39,158 bases of DNA from Betaproteobacteria bacterium (GTDB lineage Bacteria > Pseudomonadota > Gammaproteobacteria > Burkholderiales > Burkholderiaceae_C). Shown here in pieces: positions 8,331 to 16,234 of this stretch. The stretch covers positions 1 to 39,158 of the forward strand of contig VGHB01000021.1 of assembly GCA_016868355.1 (NCBI GenBank). The letters run 5' to 3'. The notes below the pieces were generated by a model, which was given only the letters and a program-made list of their open reading frames with translations, searched no databases and had not been told where the DNA came from. Position 1 is the first letter of the stretch, and each line of letters starts with the position of its first letter. A program made the translations under genes and the position numbers.

Positions 8331-8645
8331 ATGCCTTCATTCGAATTGCGGACGGCCACGCTGAACGAGGTTCCCACACTGGAGCAGCTGATTCGAGACG
8401 CCACCTGCTTTGTGGCGCAATCAGGCTCTGAAGGAGTGGGCTGCGGCGGTTGGATCCGGCGGCGTACCTTGTTTGGTGCCGATGGGGCCGGTGGCCGCCG
8501 TGCCGCCGAACTGACACCGGTCCGCGATGCGGCCAAAGTCAGGGCCCTTTTTGGCGTCGAATCTGGTGCTGCTGAGGCCACCCCCAAGCACTCAGACCGG
8601 GCCCTTTGGCAGGCAGTTAGGCTGAGCGGATCCAGCCAACGGTGA
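8331..8645 (+). pseudogene. Decayed GNAT N-acetyltransferase
   Basis: The frame starts with FELRTATLNEVPTLEQLIR, the usual N-terminus of GNAT acetyltransferases, and jumps directly to FVAQSGSEGVGCGGWIRRRT. This corresponds to the later FVAE-VGCGGW-RRRTLFG strand of the same family. The stretch AAELTPVRDAAKVRALF then leads to where the acetyl-CoA loop (HPDWARRGIG in intact members) should begin, but the sequence is unrelated from there (about 8550 onwards) and runs antisense over the end of crcB. About 50 residues are therefore missing internally, and the acetyl-CoA-binding half is lost. A functional protein is unlikely. The comparison rests on my memory of the family, not an alignment. Confidence 0.55.
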
Positions 8646-9012
8646 CCATGCCCAGGAGGGTCATCGCCAGCGACCCCAACAGATGCAGCGCGGTCGTGCT
8701 GATCGCCCACGTCCATTGTTGTTGCTCGAGCAGAGACACCACCTCGGCCGAGAAGGTAGAAAAGGTGGTGAGCCCTCCCAAAAAACCTGTGATCACCAAG
8801 AGCCGCCAATGGGCAGGCCAATCAGGATGCGAGGCAAACAACGCCACCGCCACCCCCACCAAGTAGCCGCCTAAGAGATTGGCTGCCAAGGTTCCCATCG
8901 GCACCTGACTCAGCGCAGGGTTGAGCCACACGCCGAGTAGCCAACGCAGCACTGCACCCAAACTGGCCCCGATGCAAATGGCTGTCAGCGCGAGCAACAT
9001 GATGGGACCCAT
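8617..9012 (-). CDS. crcB: Fluoride ion channel CrcB/Fluc
   Basis: This small four-helix membrane protein of 131 residues has the family signatures: N-terminal GASLGAVLRWLLG, MGTLAANLLGGYLVG with the conserved Asn, and GFLGGLTTFSTFSAEV containing the TFS/Phe-box residues that line the fluoride pathway and the central Na+ site. CrcB forms dual-topology dimers exporting fluoride. The start is set at the ATG at 9012 (MGPIMLLAL); the ATG at 9000 (MLLALT) is equally plausible, and a longer upstream frame gives an acidic leader atypical for the family. I looked for a fluoride riboswitch upstream and saw none. Confidence 0.9.
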   Translation of the reverse strand: MGPIMLLALTAICIGASLGAVLRWLLGVWLNPALSQVPMGTLAANLLGGYLVGVAVALFASHPDWPAHWRLLVITGFLGGLTTFSTFSAEVVSLLEQQQWTWAISTTALHLLGSLAMTLLGMVTVGWIRSA

Positions 9013-9364
9013 CGTAGCGTGCATTGAGATTGGCGCACACGCGAGGGGGTCGAGCCCATCGATATAGAGGTCGTCATCGTCAAGCAGCACGCCAGCACAT
9101 CTTGCTGGCGGTCAGAGTTGCTCAGTGAGCGACAGCCCCAGTGACCTGCCACGGTTCCCGGCACCGGGTTCGCCCTTGATGGTGATGTCCTTCGGAAGGA
9201 CACCCCGACACCACGCGTGAGCAGGCGCGGGTACGGCAAGCGTACGAGCTCTTGAAGATGCAGACGCCTGTGACATCAGACGCAGATAAGGAGGAGCAGG
9301 GCAGCTAAGCCTCGGCAAGGTTTTTGCTTACACCTCCTTGTATACCAGTAGGTGCACCAGGACC
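9013..9364. promoter_or_regulatory. Control region between crcB and the ureido-hydrolase operon
   Basis: This 350-base stretch holds no recognisable gene. It contains an inverted repeat GCCAGCA/TGCTGGC at 9091-9109, a Shine-Dalgarno-like AAGGAGG at 9288-9294 with an exact complement CCTCCTT at 9333-9339, and a GntR-type site at 9338-9347. The crcB promoter (leftward) and the promoter of the long rightward operon must both lie here, but I cannot assign -35/-10 boxes with confidence. Confidence 0.45.
9338..9347. promoter_or_regulatory. Candidate GntR/FCD operator before atzF
   Basis: TTGTATACCA fits the GT-N(few)-AC palindrome typical of FadR/FCD-subfamily GntR operators (TNGTNNACNA type) and lies 18 bases before the atzF ATG. 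A regulator of that subfamily closes the operon at 26355-27041. This is an assignment by pattern only. Confidence 0.4.
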
Positions 9365-11260
9365 ATGCACGACGAATCAACCCTGCTGACCATTGAAGAT
9401 TGGCGTCGTGCCTACGCCGAGGGGGCAAGTGCGCAGGAGTTGCTACAAGCACGAGCTGAGCGGGTAGCAAGCTCCAGTCCGAATGAGGTCTGGATCCACC
9501 GGGTGCCGATTGCGGCAGTCACTGCCCGAGCGGCTGAATTGGACGCTTTGTCCCTCGCCTGCCCAGATGAGGCTGCTCGAGCCGACCTGCTGTCTCGGCT
9601 GCCTCTGTTTGGAGTTCCTTTTGCCGTCAAGGACAACATCAACGTACGTGGCCTGCCTACCACCGCAGCCTGCCCGGCGCATCAGATCCTTGCCGAGCAG
9701 AGCGCCACGGTGGTGCAGCGCCTGCACCAAGCTGGTGCAGTCCTGGTTGGTAAGACCAATCTGGACCAGTTCGCCACCGGCTTGGTGGGAACCCGTAGCC
9801 CCTACGGCTCTCCGGCCAGCGTGTTCGATCCAACGCGCATCAGCGGGGGATCAAGTTCGGGCTCGGCCGTAGCAGTAGGGCGGGGCGATGTGGCGTTTTC
9901 TCTGGGCACTGACACCGCTGGCTCAGGCCGCGTGCCAGCAGGTTTCAACCAAGTCATCGGCCTGAAGCCCACACCTGGTCGGGTGAGCACCGCCGGCGTG
10001 TTGCCGGCGTGCCGGACGCTGGACTGCGTGTCGATCTTCGCAGAAACGGTAGACGACGCGGCGTGTGTGTTGGCGGTGATTGAAGGGGCAGACGCGGCCG
10101 ACGACTTCAGCCACTTTGCGCCCGGCCCACTTCGCCTGCAGGCGCGGCGCGGGGTTCCCTCCGATTTGTCTTTGCGCGTGGGTGTACCCACCCAACCCTT
10201 TCTTCGCGCACAGGACGGCTACGACAGCGCTTGGCGCGAGGCCTGCCTTCGTGCGCAAGCCATGGGCGTGGAATTGGTGGCGCTGGACTTCACTGGTCTC
10301 CATGAGATTGCTCAGCTGCTCTACGAGGGGCCCTGGGTAGCCGAGCGTTACGCGGTGTTGGAAGAGCTGCTGAAGAATCAACCGCATGTGGTGGACACCA
10401 CGGTGGCCACAGTGGTACGCAAGGCCGAGACCCAACGAGCCGTCGATGCGTTTCGGGCGCAGTACCGGCTTGCGCAGTTACGCGTTCCGGCTCAGGCTCT
10501 ATTCGACAACGTAGACGCGTTGATGGTCCCCACCGCCCCCCGCCACCCGCGCTTCGATGAGGTTGCCACTGATCCGGTGGGGGTGAATTCCGAATTGGGG
10601 ACCTACACCAACTTTGTGAACCTCCTGGGGTGGTGCGCCCTATCGGTGCCGGCCACAACCACTGCACAGGGACTTCCATTTGGCGTGACCTTCATCGCCC
10701 CAGCCAACCACGATGCTGCACTGGCGAGTTGGGGGGCTTGCTGGCAGGCTTACTGCGCCTTGTCGATGGGCAGCAGTGGCCACAAGCCTAGGCCTGGAGC
10801 CTCTGTCCTGCCGGCAACTCCTGCTGTCGAAGTCACCGTGGCCCTTGCCGTTGTGGGTGCCCACCTCAGCGGCTTGCCCTTGAACGGTCAACTCCTCGAG
10901 CGTGGCGCCACGCTCCAGTGCCGTGCCCGAACGGCACCGCGTTACCGCCTGTATGCACTACCCGGCACCGTGCCCCCCAAGCCAGGCTTGCAACGCGTCG
11001 CTGAAGGCGGCATGTCGATAGAGGTGGAGGTTTGGGATATGCCGCAGTCGGCGGTGGGCTCCTTTATTGCGTTGATTCCCGCGCCACTGGGGCTGGGATC
11101 GATCGAACTTGAAGACGGTCGCACGGTGCATGGTTTCCTGTGTGAAGCCTATGCCCTGCAAGGCGCGCCTGATGTGAGCGCCTATGGAGGCTGGCGCGGC
11201 TATCTCGCATCCCGAACTTCGCCCTCTGAATTTTCCAACGCAGTCCCCCTTACCACCTAA
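9365..11260 (+). CDS. atzF: Allophanate hydrolase (AtzF type)
   Basis: This cytosolic enzyme hydrolyses allophanate to ammonia and CO2, the last step of biuret, urea-carboxylase and cyanuric acid breakdown. Residues 1 to about 450 form an amidase-signature domain with the Ser-cisSer-Lys triad: Lys89 (FAVKDNIN), Ser163 in GGSSSGSAVA and nucleophile Ser187 in DTAGSGRVPAG. From about residue 480 comes the C-terminal allophanate-hydrolase domain (VGAHLSGLPLNGQLLERGA, then FIALIPAPLGLGSIEL-DGR and the end motif AYGGWRGYL), which separates it from generic amidases. Its length of 631 residues suits the family. The ATG at 9365 is preferred over an in-frame TTG at 9338, which falls in the operator-like site. 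It is the first gene of the long + strand operon. Confidence 0.9.
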   Translation: MHDESTLLTIEDWRRAYAEGASAQELLQARAERVASSSPNEVWIHRVPIAAVTARAAELDALSLACPDEAARADLLSRLPLFGVPFAVKDNINVRGLPTTAACPAHQILAEQSATVVQRLHQAGAVLVGKTNLDQFATGLVGTRSPYGSPASVFDPTRISGGSSSGSAVAVGRGDVAFSLGTDTAGSGRVPAGFNQVIGLKPTPGRVSTAGVLPACRTLDCVSIFAETVDDAACVLAVIEGADAADDFSHFAPGPLRLQARRGVPSDLSLRVGVPTQPFLRAQDGYDSAWREACLRAQAMGVELVALDFTGLHEIAQLLYEGPWVAERYAVLEELLKNQPHVVDTTVATVVRKAETQRAVDAFRAQYRLAQLRVPAQALFDNVDALMVPTAPRHPRFDEVATDPVGVNSELGTYTNFVNLLGWCALSVPATTTAQGLPFGVTFIAPANHDAALASWGACWQAYCALSMGSSGHKPRPGASVLPATPAVEVTVALAVVGAHLSGLPLNGQLLERGATLQCRARTAPRYRLYALPGTVPPKPGLQRVAEGGMSIEVEVWDMPQSAVGSFIALIPAPLGLGSIELEDGRTVHGFLCEAYALQGAPDVSAYGGWRGYLASRTSPSEFSNAVPLTT

Positions 11261-11273
11261 AGGAGCATCGATC

Positions 11274-12884
11274 ATGAAACGCCGTCACTTCCTTTCCAGC
11301 GCCGCGGCTACGCCGGTAGCCCTGTCCAGCCTGCCCGGTCTCGCCAGCGCGCAAGCCCGCCCAAAAGATGTCCTGATCGTGGCCAATGAGTTCGGCCCCA
11401 ATTCACTGGACATCCAGACCGTAGGCGCCAACCGCCCGTCCTACGGCGTGAGCTGGATCTGCTATGACCGGCTGATGGGCTTTGCGAAGAAGACCCTGCC
11501 CGACGGCCGCGTGGTCTACGACAAGGAAAAACTGGTTCCTGAATTGGCCGAAAGCTGGAAGACCGCGCCCGATGGCAACTCTGTGACCTTCAAGTTGCGC
11601 AAAGACGCAAAGTTTCACGATGGCACACCGGTCACGGCCAAGGATGTGAAGTGGAGTTTCGACCGCGCAGTGACCGTGGGCGGCTTCCCCACCTTTCAGA
11701 TGAAGGCAGGCTCACTTGAAGAACCCTCGCAGTTTGAGGTGGTAGACGACTACACCTTCCGTGTGAAGTTTCTGCGCGCTGACAAGCTCACGATGATGGA
11801 CATGGCCGTGCCGGTGCCCTGTATCTTCAATAGTGAACTGGTGAAGAAAAACGCCACGCCTCAAGATCCCTGGGGCCTGAACTGGACCCGTAACAACACG
11901 GCTGGCAGCGGCGCCTACAAGGTCGAAAGCTTCAAGCCGGGACAGGAGATCATCTATGTGCGCAATGAGGAATGGAAATGCGGTCCAGCGCCCAAACTGC
12001 GCCGCATCGTGCAGCGCGAAGTGCCCAACGCTGGCAACCGCCGGGCCCTGCTGTTAAAGGGTGATATCGATATCACCTACGATCTGCCGCCCAAGGACTT
12101 CAGTGAGCTCTCCAGCGGCGCCTCTGGTGTAAAGGTCACCTCCACGCCGATCGAGAACTCGATGATCTACTTCGGTATGAACACGACCAAAGCGCCGTTT
12201 GACAACCCCAAGCTGCGCCAAGCCGTAGCCTGGGCTCTGCCTTATGAGCAGATGTACGACAAGGCCATCTACAAGCGCGCAGCCAAGCTCTATGGTGGTA
12301 CGGGGAACAGCATCAAGACCACCGCCTGGCCGCAGCCGACTTGGTATAAGCAGGACATCGCCAAGGCGAAGGCCTTGATGGCCGAAGCGGGCTATGCCAA
12401 CGGACTGGAGACCGCGATCAGTTTCGACCTGGGCAGCGCCACCATCGGCGAGCCCATGGTGCTGTTGATCCAGGAGGCGCTAGCCTCCATCGGCATCAAG
12501 ACCACCATTAACAAGATCCCTGGTGCCACTTGGCGTGCAGCGCTCCTCAAGAAGGATATGCCGCTGATCCTCAACCGCTTCGGAGGCTGGCTCGATTACC
12601 CCGAGTACTTCTTCTTTTGGTGCTATCACGGCCAGAACGCGGTGTTCAACACCATGAGCTACCAGAACCCCAAGCTCGACAAAGTGGTCACTAATGCGCG
12701 CTTTGCCGAGAGCAAGCCTCTGTACGACTCCATGGTCAAGGAGATGGTGCAGATCGCCTACGACGAAGTGCCGCGGGTGCCCATCTTCCAGCCCTCGATG
12801 GACGTGGCCATGCTCAGCAACGTTCAGGGCTATATGTACTGGTTCCACCTGCAGCCGGACTACCGACAGTTGTCCAAGGCCTGA
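11274..12884 (+). CDS. Dpp/Opp-type ABC transporter substrate-binding protein
   Basis: The 536-residue periplasmic binding protein of the SBP_bac_5 family has a signal peptide with a twin-arginine-like start (MKRRHFLSSAAATPVALSSL) and cleavage near ASAQA. The core motif VTFKLRKDAKFHDGTPVTAKDVKWSFDR is diagnostic, and KLRQAVAWALPYEQMYDKAIY is the second family hallmark. The ATG at 11274 follows AAAGGAGC with good spacing, so the longer upstream frame is not used. It sits between atzF and the atzG-E fusion, while the matching permeases and ATPases (22372-26265) are 9.5 kb downstream at the end of the operon. By context the ligand should be a ureido or amide compound rather than a peptide; that is inference. 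Confidence 0.85.
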   Translation: MKRRHFLSSAAATPVALSSLPGLASAQARPKDVLIVANEFGPNSLDIQTVGANRPSYGVSWICYDRLMGFAKKTLPDGRVVYDKEKLVPELAESWKTAPDGNSVTFKLRKDAKFHDGTPVTAKDVKWSFDRAVTVGGFPTFQMKAGSLEEPSQFEVVDDYTFRVKFLRADKLTMMDMAVPVPCIFNSELVKKNATPQDPWGLNWTRNNTAGSGAYKVESFKPGQEIIYVRNEEWKCGPAPKLRRIVQREVPNAGNRRALLLKGDIDITYDLPPKDFSELSSGASGVKVTSTPIENSMIYFGMNTTKAPFDNPKLRQAVAWALPYEQMYDKAIYKRAAKLYGGTGNSIKTTAWPQPTWYKQDIAKAKALMAEAGYANGLETAISFDLGSATIGEPMVLLIQEALASIGIKTTINKIPGATWRAALLKKDMPLILNRFGGWLDYPEYFFFWCYHGQNAVFNTMSYQNPKLDKVVTNARFAESKPLYDSMVKEMVQIAYDEVPRVPIFQPSMDVAMLSNVQGYMYWFHLQPDYRQLSKA

Positions 12885-12947
12885 GGTGCCCGCGCCTGAC
12901 TACAGCACCTCGTACGCCCGAGCAAACACTTGAAACACACCGCTGCA

Positions 12948-14600
12948 ATGCCACCCTTGCTAAGTCCCGAACGTGCCACTGCCGTGATGGACGCGCAGTC
13001 CGCCTTGTTGGGCATGCCCGTCGCGCCCGAGTACCGCGCTGGGGTGGTGAACTACCTTTGCATTGCCGCAAGTTTGGCCGAACCGATGCTCAAGCTGGCG
13101 TCCACCCTGACGCCAGCGGATGAGTCGGGCAGTGTGTTCAGGCCTGTGGCGCCGGTGGGTGCTGTAACTCAGGAGAGGGCGGCGGCTGAATCCTCTGTTG
13201 AGATGGTAAACGCCCCAGCAGCGGCAACCGTAGCCGGCACTGCGATCCAGGCAGTTGAGTCGGCTTTCGCACGCATCCAGGCCACCGACGCGCAGGTCAA
13301 CGCCTTCACCGCGCTTGTGCCGCAGCGTGCCCGCGCGCGCGCTGCACAGCTTGATGTCAGCACCGCACCATTGCCCTTACACGGTGTGCCCTTTGCAGTG
13401 AAAAACCTCTTCGATATTCAAGGGCTCACCACGCTGGCTGGCTCCAGGATTGAGCGCGATGCACCACCGGCTACACGCGATGCCGCAGTGATCCGCCGGC
13501 TGGAGGCTGCCGGCGCAGTGCTCGTGGGCGCACTCAACATGGACGAATACGCCTACGGCTTCACCACTGAGAACACCCACTACGGCGCCTGTCGTAACCC
13601 GCAGGATCCTTCGCGTATCAGTGGCGGCTCCTCAGGCGGCTCGGCTGCGGCCGTGGCCGCTGGGCAGGTGCCCTTCACCCTGGGCTCCGACACCAACGGC
13701 TCAATCCGCGTTCCGGCTTCGCTGTGCGGTGTCTTTGGCCTCAAGCCAACCTATGGCCGCCTGCCACGCGCCGGTAGCTTCCCCTTCGTGGGCAGCCTCG
13801 ACCATGTTGGCCCCTTTGCCAACAGTGTGGAGTTACTCGCCCGGGTGTACGACGCGATGCAGGGGCCTGATGAGGAAGACCCGGCGCAAGCACCACGGTG
13901 CATTGAGCCCACCGCACCTTTGCTGGGCCGAGGTGAAAAAGCAGCACAAGGCCTGCGCATCGGAGTGCTGGGTGGCTGGTTTCACGACATGGCCACCGAG
14001 CCTGCTCGGCGGGCCGTGGCGCGTGTGGCGCAGGCCCTGGGCCTGGACCTTACAGCACCAGCCGTGCACTGGCCGGAGGTGCCCGCTGCGCGGGCCGCAG
14101 CCTTCATCATCACCAATGCCGAAGGCTCGGCTCTGCACCTCAAAGACCTGCAGACCCGCGCCTCGGAATTCGACCCGCACACCCGTGATCGATTCATCGC
14201 CGGGGCTCTGTTGCCCGCAGCCTGGGTGCAGCAGTCTCAACGCGTGCGCCATTGGTTCGCGCGCCAGGTGGCGCAAAGCTTCGCGCAGTGGGATGTGCTG
14301 CTGGCGCCAGCCACTCCTTGCGTGGCGCAGCCCATCGGCACCGACTTTATCGAGATCGCCGGCCAACGAATGAATGCCCGCGCCAGCATGGGCCTGCTCA
14401 CGCAGCCGATCTCCTGCATCGGGCTGCCGGTGGTCACGGTGCCGGTATGGGGTGTGGACCCGGCTCATCCGCACTTGAGCATTGGCGTGCAGGTCGTGGC
14501 TGCGCCCTGGCGCGAAGATCTGGCCCTGCGGGTAGCCCATGCGCTAGAGAGGCAGGGCGTGGTGGCCGCGCATGCAAACGGCGCAGGGCTTTCTGCGTGA
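12948..14600 (+). CDS. atzE: AtzG-AtzE fusion: 1-carboxybiuret-type amidohydrolase
   Basis: Residues 1 to about 70 look like the small subunit AtzG/DUF4089 (VAPEYRAGVVNYLCIAASLAEPML, then the terminal SVFRPVAP). A low-complexity Ala-rich linker of about 30 residues follows, then a complete amidase-signature enzyme of the AtzE type with Lys152 (FAVKNLFDI), Ser228 in GGSSGGSAAA and nucleophile Ser252 in DTNGSIRVP. In Pseudomonas sp. ADP, AtzG and AtzE are separate proteins forming a heterotetramer that deaminates 1-carboxybiuret to 1,3-dicarboxyurea. Here they are one chain. The following gene is atzH, as in known atzG-E-H clusters. The start could also be a TTG at 12930; neither has a clear ribosome-binding site. 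The 63-base gap after the binding-protein gene shows no terminator. Confidence 0.85.
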   Translation: MPPLLSPERATAVMDAQSALLGMPVAPEYRAGVVNYLCIAASLAEPMLKLASTLTPADESGSVFRPVAPVGAVTQERAAAESSVEMVNAPAAATVAGTAIQAVESAFARIQATDAQVNAFTALVPQRARARAAQLDVSTAPLPLHGVPFAVKNLFDIQGLTTLAGSRIERDAPPATRDAAVIRRLEAAGAVLVGALNMDEYAYGFTTENTHYGACRNPQDPSRISGGSSGGSAAAVAAGQVPFTLGSDTNGSIRVPASLCGVFGLKPTYGRLPRAGSFPFVGSLDHVGPFANSVELLARVYDAMQGPDEEDPAQAPRCIEPTAPLLGRGEKAAQGLRIGVLGGWFHDMATEPARRAVARVAQALGLDLTAPAVHWPEVPAARAAAFIITNAEGSALHLKDLQTRASEFDPHTRDRFIAGALLPAAWVQQSQRVRHWFARQVAQSFAQWDVLLAPATPCVAQPIGTDFIEIAGQRMNARASMGLLTQPISCIGLPVVTVPVWGVDPAHPHLSIGVQVVAAPWREDLALRVAHALERQGVVAAHANGAGLSA

Positions 14601-14667
14601 TGGGGCCCAGTGGGGCCTGATGGGACCTCACGAGGTCCCGTTCAAACAAAGACCAAGGAATCAAGCG

Positions 14668-15081
14668 ATGCAGATCAACCAGCCTGAAGCCCACGCCGAA
14701 CTCTCGGCCGCCTTCGCGCGTTATGAAGACGCGCTGGTGAACAACCGCGTGGACGTTCTTGACGAACTCTTCTGGCCCAGCGAACACACGATTCGTTACG
14801 GGGTGGGCGAGAACCTCTACGGCATCGACGAGATCCGCGCCTTTCGAAATAGCCGCCCCGCAGCAAGCCTTGCACGCACCCTCCAGCGCACGGTGATCAG
14901 CACCTTTGGAACCGATGCTGGCACGGCCATGACTGAATTTGTGCGAGACAACGTGGCCGTCGTCGGCCGGCAAAGCCAGACTTGGATGCGTTTACCTGCC
15001 TTGGGCTGGCGCGTCGTGGCTGCGCATGTGAGCCTCTTAGCAGTCCCTTCCCCACCTTTAGTTACCATAAGGAGCAATTGA
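14668..15081 (+). CDS. atzH: AtzH-like decarboxylating amidohydrolase (DUF3225)
   Basis: The 137-residue SnoaL-like cone protein contains FARYEDALVNNRVDVLDELFW, HTIRYGVGENLYGIDEIRAFR and a C-terminal strand GWRVVAAHVSLL, all typical of DUF3225/AtzH. Tyr19 and Arg43 are 24 residues apart, which matches the spacing of the Tyr/Arg pair reported as needed for activity in AtzH of Pseudomonas sp. ADP. AtzH converts the AtzE product 1,3-dicarboxyurea to allophanate, the substrate of the AtzF encoded first in this operon. The ATG at 14668 has AAGGAA upstream; the longer in-frame start at 14572 lies inside the preceding gene. Its TGA overlaps the next ATG by one base. Confidence 0.88.
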   Translation: MQINQPEAHAELSAAFARYEDALVNNRVDVLDELFWPSEHTIRYGVGENLYGIDEIRAFRNSRPAASLARTLQRTVISTFGTDAGTAMTEFVRDNVAVVGRQSQTWMRLPALGWRVVAAHVSLLAVPSPPLVTIRSN

Positions 15082-16229
15082 TGCGAAAGTTTCCATCCAC
15101 CCCGATTGCCGAGATGCTTGCCGATCAACCCCGCCGCGGCTTCATGCTCGGCGCTGCCGCCATGGGCGCCAGCCTGGCCTTGCCCGGTGGGTTGCGCTCG
15201 GCCTATGCCCAGTCGGCCATCACCGTGGGCGTGATCTATGTCGGCCCGCGTGATGACTTCGGCTACAACCAGGCCCACGCCGAGGCCGCCGCAGAGCTCA
15301 AAAAGATGGCCGGCGTGAAGCTCGTCGAGCAGGAAAACGTGCCCGAGACGCAGGCCGTGCAGAAGACCATGCAGGGCATGATTTCGCAGGACAGCGCCAC
15401 GCTTGTTATCCCCACTTCCTTCGGCTACTTTGACCCGCATATCCTGGCGGTGGCGCCGAAGAACGAAAAGATCCGCTTTGCCCACTGCGGCGGCTTGTGG
15501 AATGAAGCCAAGCATCCCAAGAATGTGGGCAGCTTCTTCGGCTACATCGATGAGGCCCAGTACCTCAACGGCGTGATCGCCGGCCATATGAGCAAGAGCA
15601 AGAAGCTCGGGTTCATCGCAGCCAAGCCGATTCCCCAGGTGCTGCGCAACATCAATGCCTTCACGATGGGCGCGCGTTCGGTCGACCCCAAGATCACCAC
15701 CACCGTGATCTTTACCGGCGACTGGTCGCTGCCGGTCAAGGAGGCCGAGGCCACCAACAGCCTGGCCGATCAGGGCGTGGACGTGTTCACCATGCACGTG
15801 GACGGCCCCAAGGTCATCGTGGAAACGGCAGCCAAGCGCGGCAAGATGGTCTGCGGCTACCACGCCAGCCAGGCCAAGCTTGCGCCCAACGCCTACCTCA
15901 CGGGGGCTGAGTGGAACTGGCTGACCGCCTACAAGACGATCATCGATGCAGCCCGCACCGGCAAGCCCCATCCCAACTTCGTACGCGGCGGCCTGAAGGA
16001 CGGCTTCGTGAAGTCTTCGCCCTACGGAAGCGCGGTCAGCGAAGGTGCGCGCAAAAATGCTGAAGCGGTGCGCGCCAAGATGATGGCCGGCAGCTTCGAC
16101 ATCTTTGCCGGCGAGCTCAAGGACAACACCGGCAAGCTCGTCATTCCCAAGGGCCAGGTGCTCAAGCAGACCGACCTGACCCTGGAATCGATGAACTACC
16201 TGGTCGAAGGCGTCATCGGCAAGGCCTGA
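15081..16229 (+). CDS. BMP-family ABC transporter substrate-binding protein
   Basis: This 382-residue periplasmic protein of the BMP (basic membrane protein / Med, nucleoside-binding) family has a leader with a twin-arginine pattern (QPRRGFMLGAAAMGAS) and cleavage near SAYAQS. The mature part starts AITVGVIYVGPRDDFGYNQAH, as in PnrA-type nucleoside binders, with GSFFGYIDEAQYLNGVIAG as the second conserved block and VDVFTMHVDGP in the third. The ATG at 15081 has AAGGAG at 15069-15074 and overlaps the atzH stop. The following two permeases and a two-domain ATPase complete the importer. Known ligands of the family are nucleosides, purines and related heterocycles; linked to ureido hydrolases, the ligand here may be a breakdown product or analogue of these. 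Confidence 0.88.
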   Translation: MRKFPSTPIAEMLADQPRRGFMLGAAAMGASLALPGGLRSAYAQSAITVGVIYVGPRDDFGYNQAHAEAAAELKKMAGVKLVEQENVPETQAVQKTMQGMISQDSATLVIPTSFGYFDPHILAVAPKNEKIRFAHCGGLWNEAKHPKNVGSFFGYIDEAQYLNGVIAGHMSKSKKLGFIAAKPIPQVLRNINAFTMGARSVDPKITTTVIFTGDWSLPVKEAEATNSLADQGVDVFTMHVDGPKVIVETAAKRGKMVCGYHASQAKLAPNAYLTGAEWNWLTAYKTIIDAARTGKPHPNFVRGGLKDGFVKSSPYGSAVSEGARKNAEAVRAKMMAGSFDIFAGELKDNTGKLVIPKGQVLKQTDLTLESMNYLVEGVIGKA

Positions 16230-16234
16230 AGACC

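Noticed and set aside
9013-9110. Fluoride riboswitch before crcB
   Set aside because: I looked for the crcB-motif RNA core on the minus strand and saw only a simple GCCAGCA/TGCTGGC hairpin at 9091-9109.
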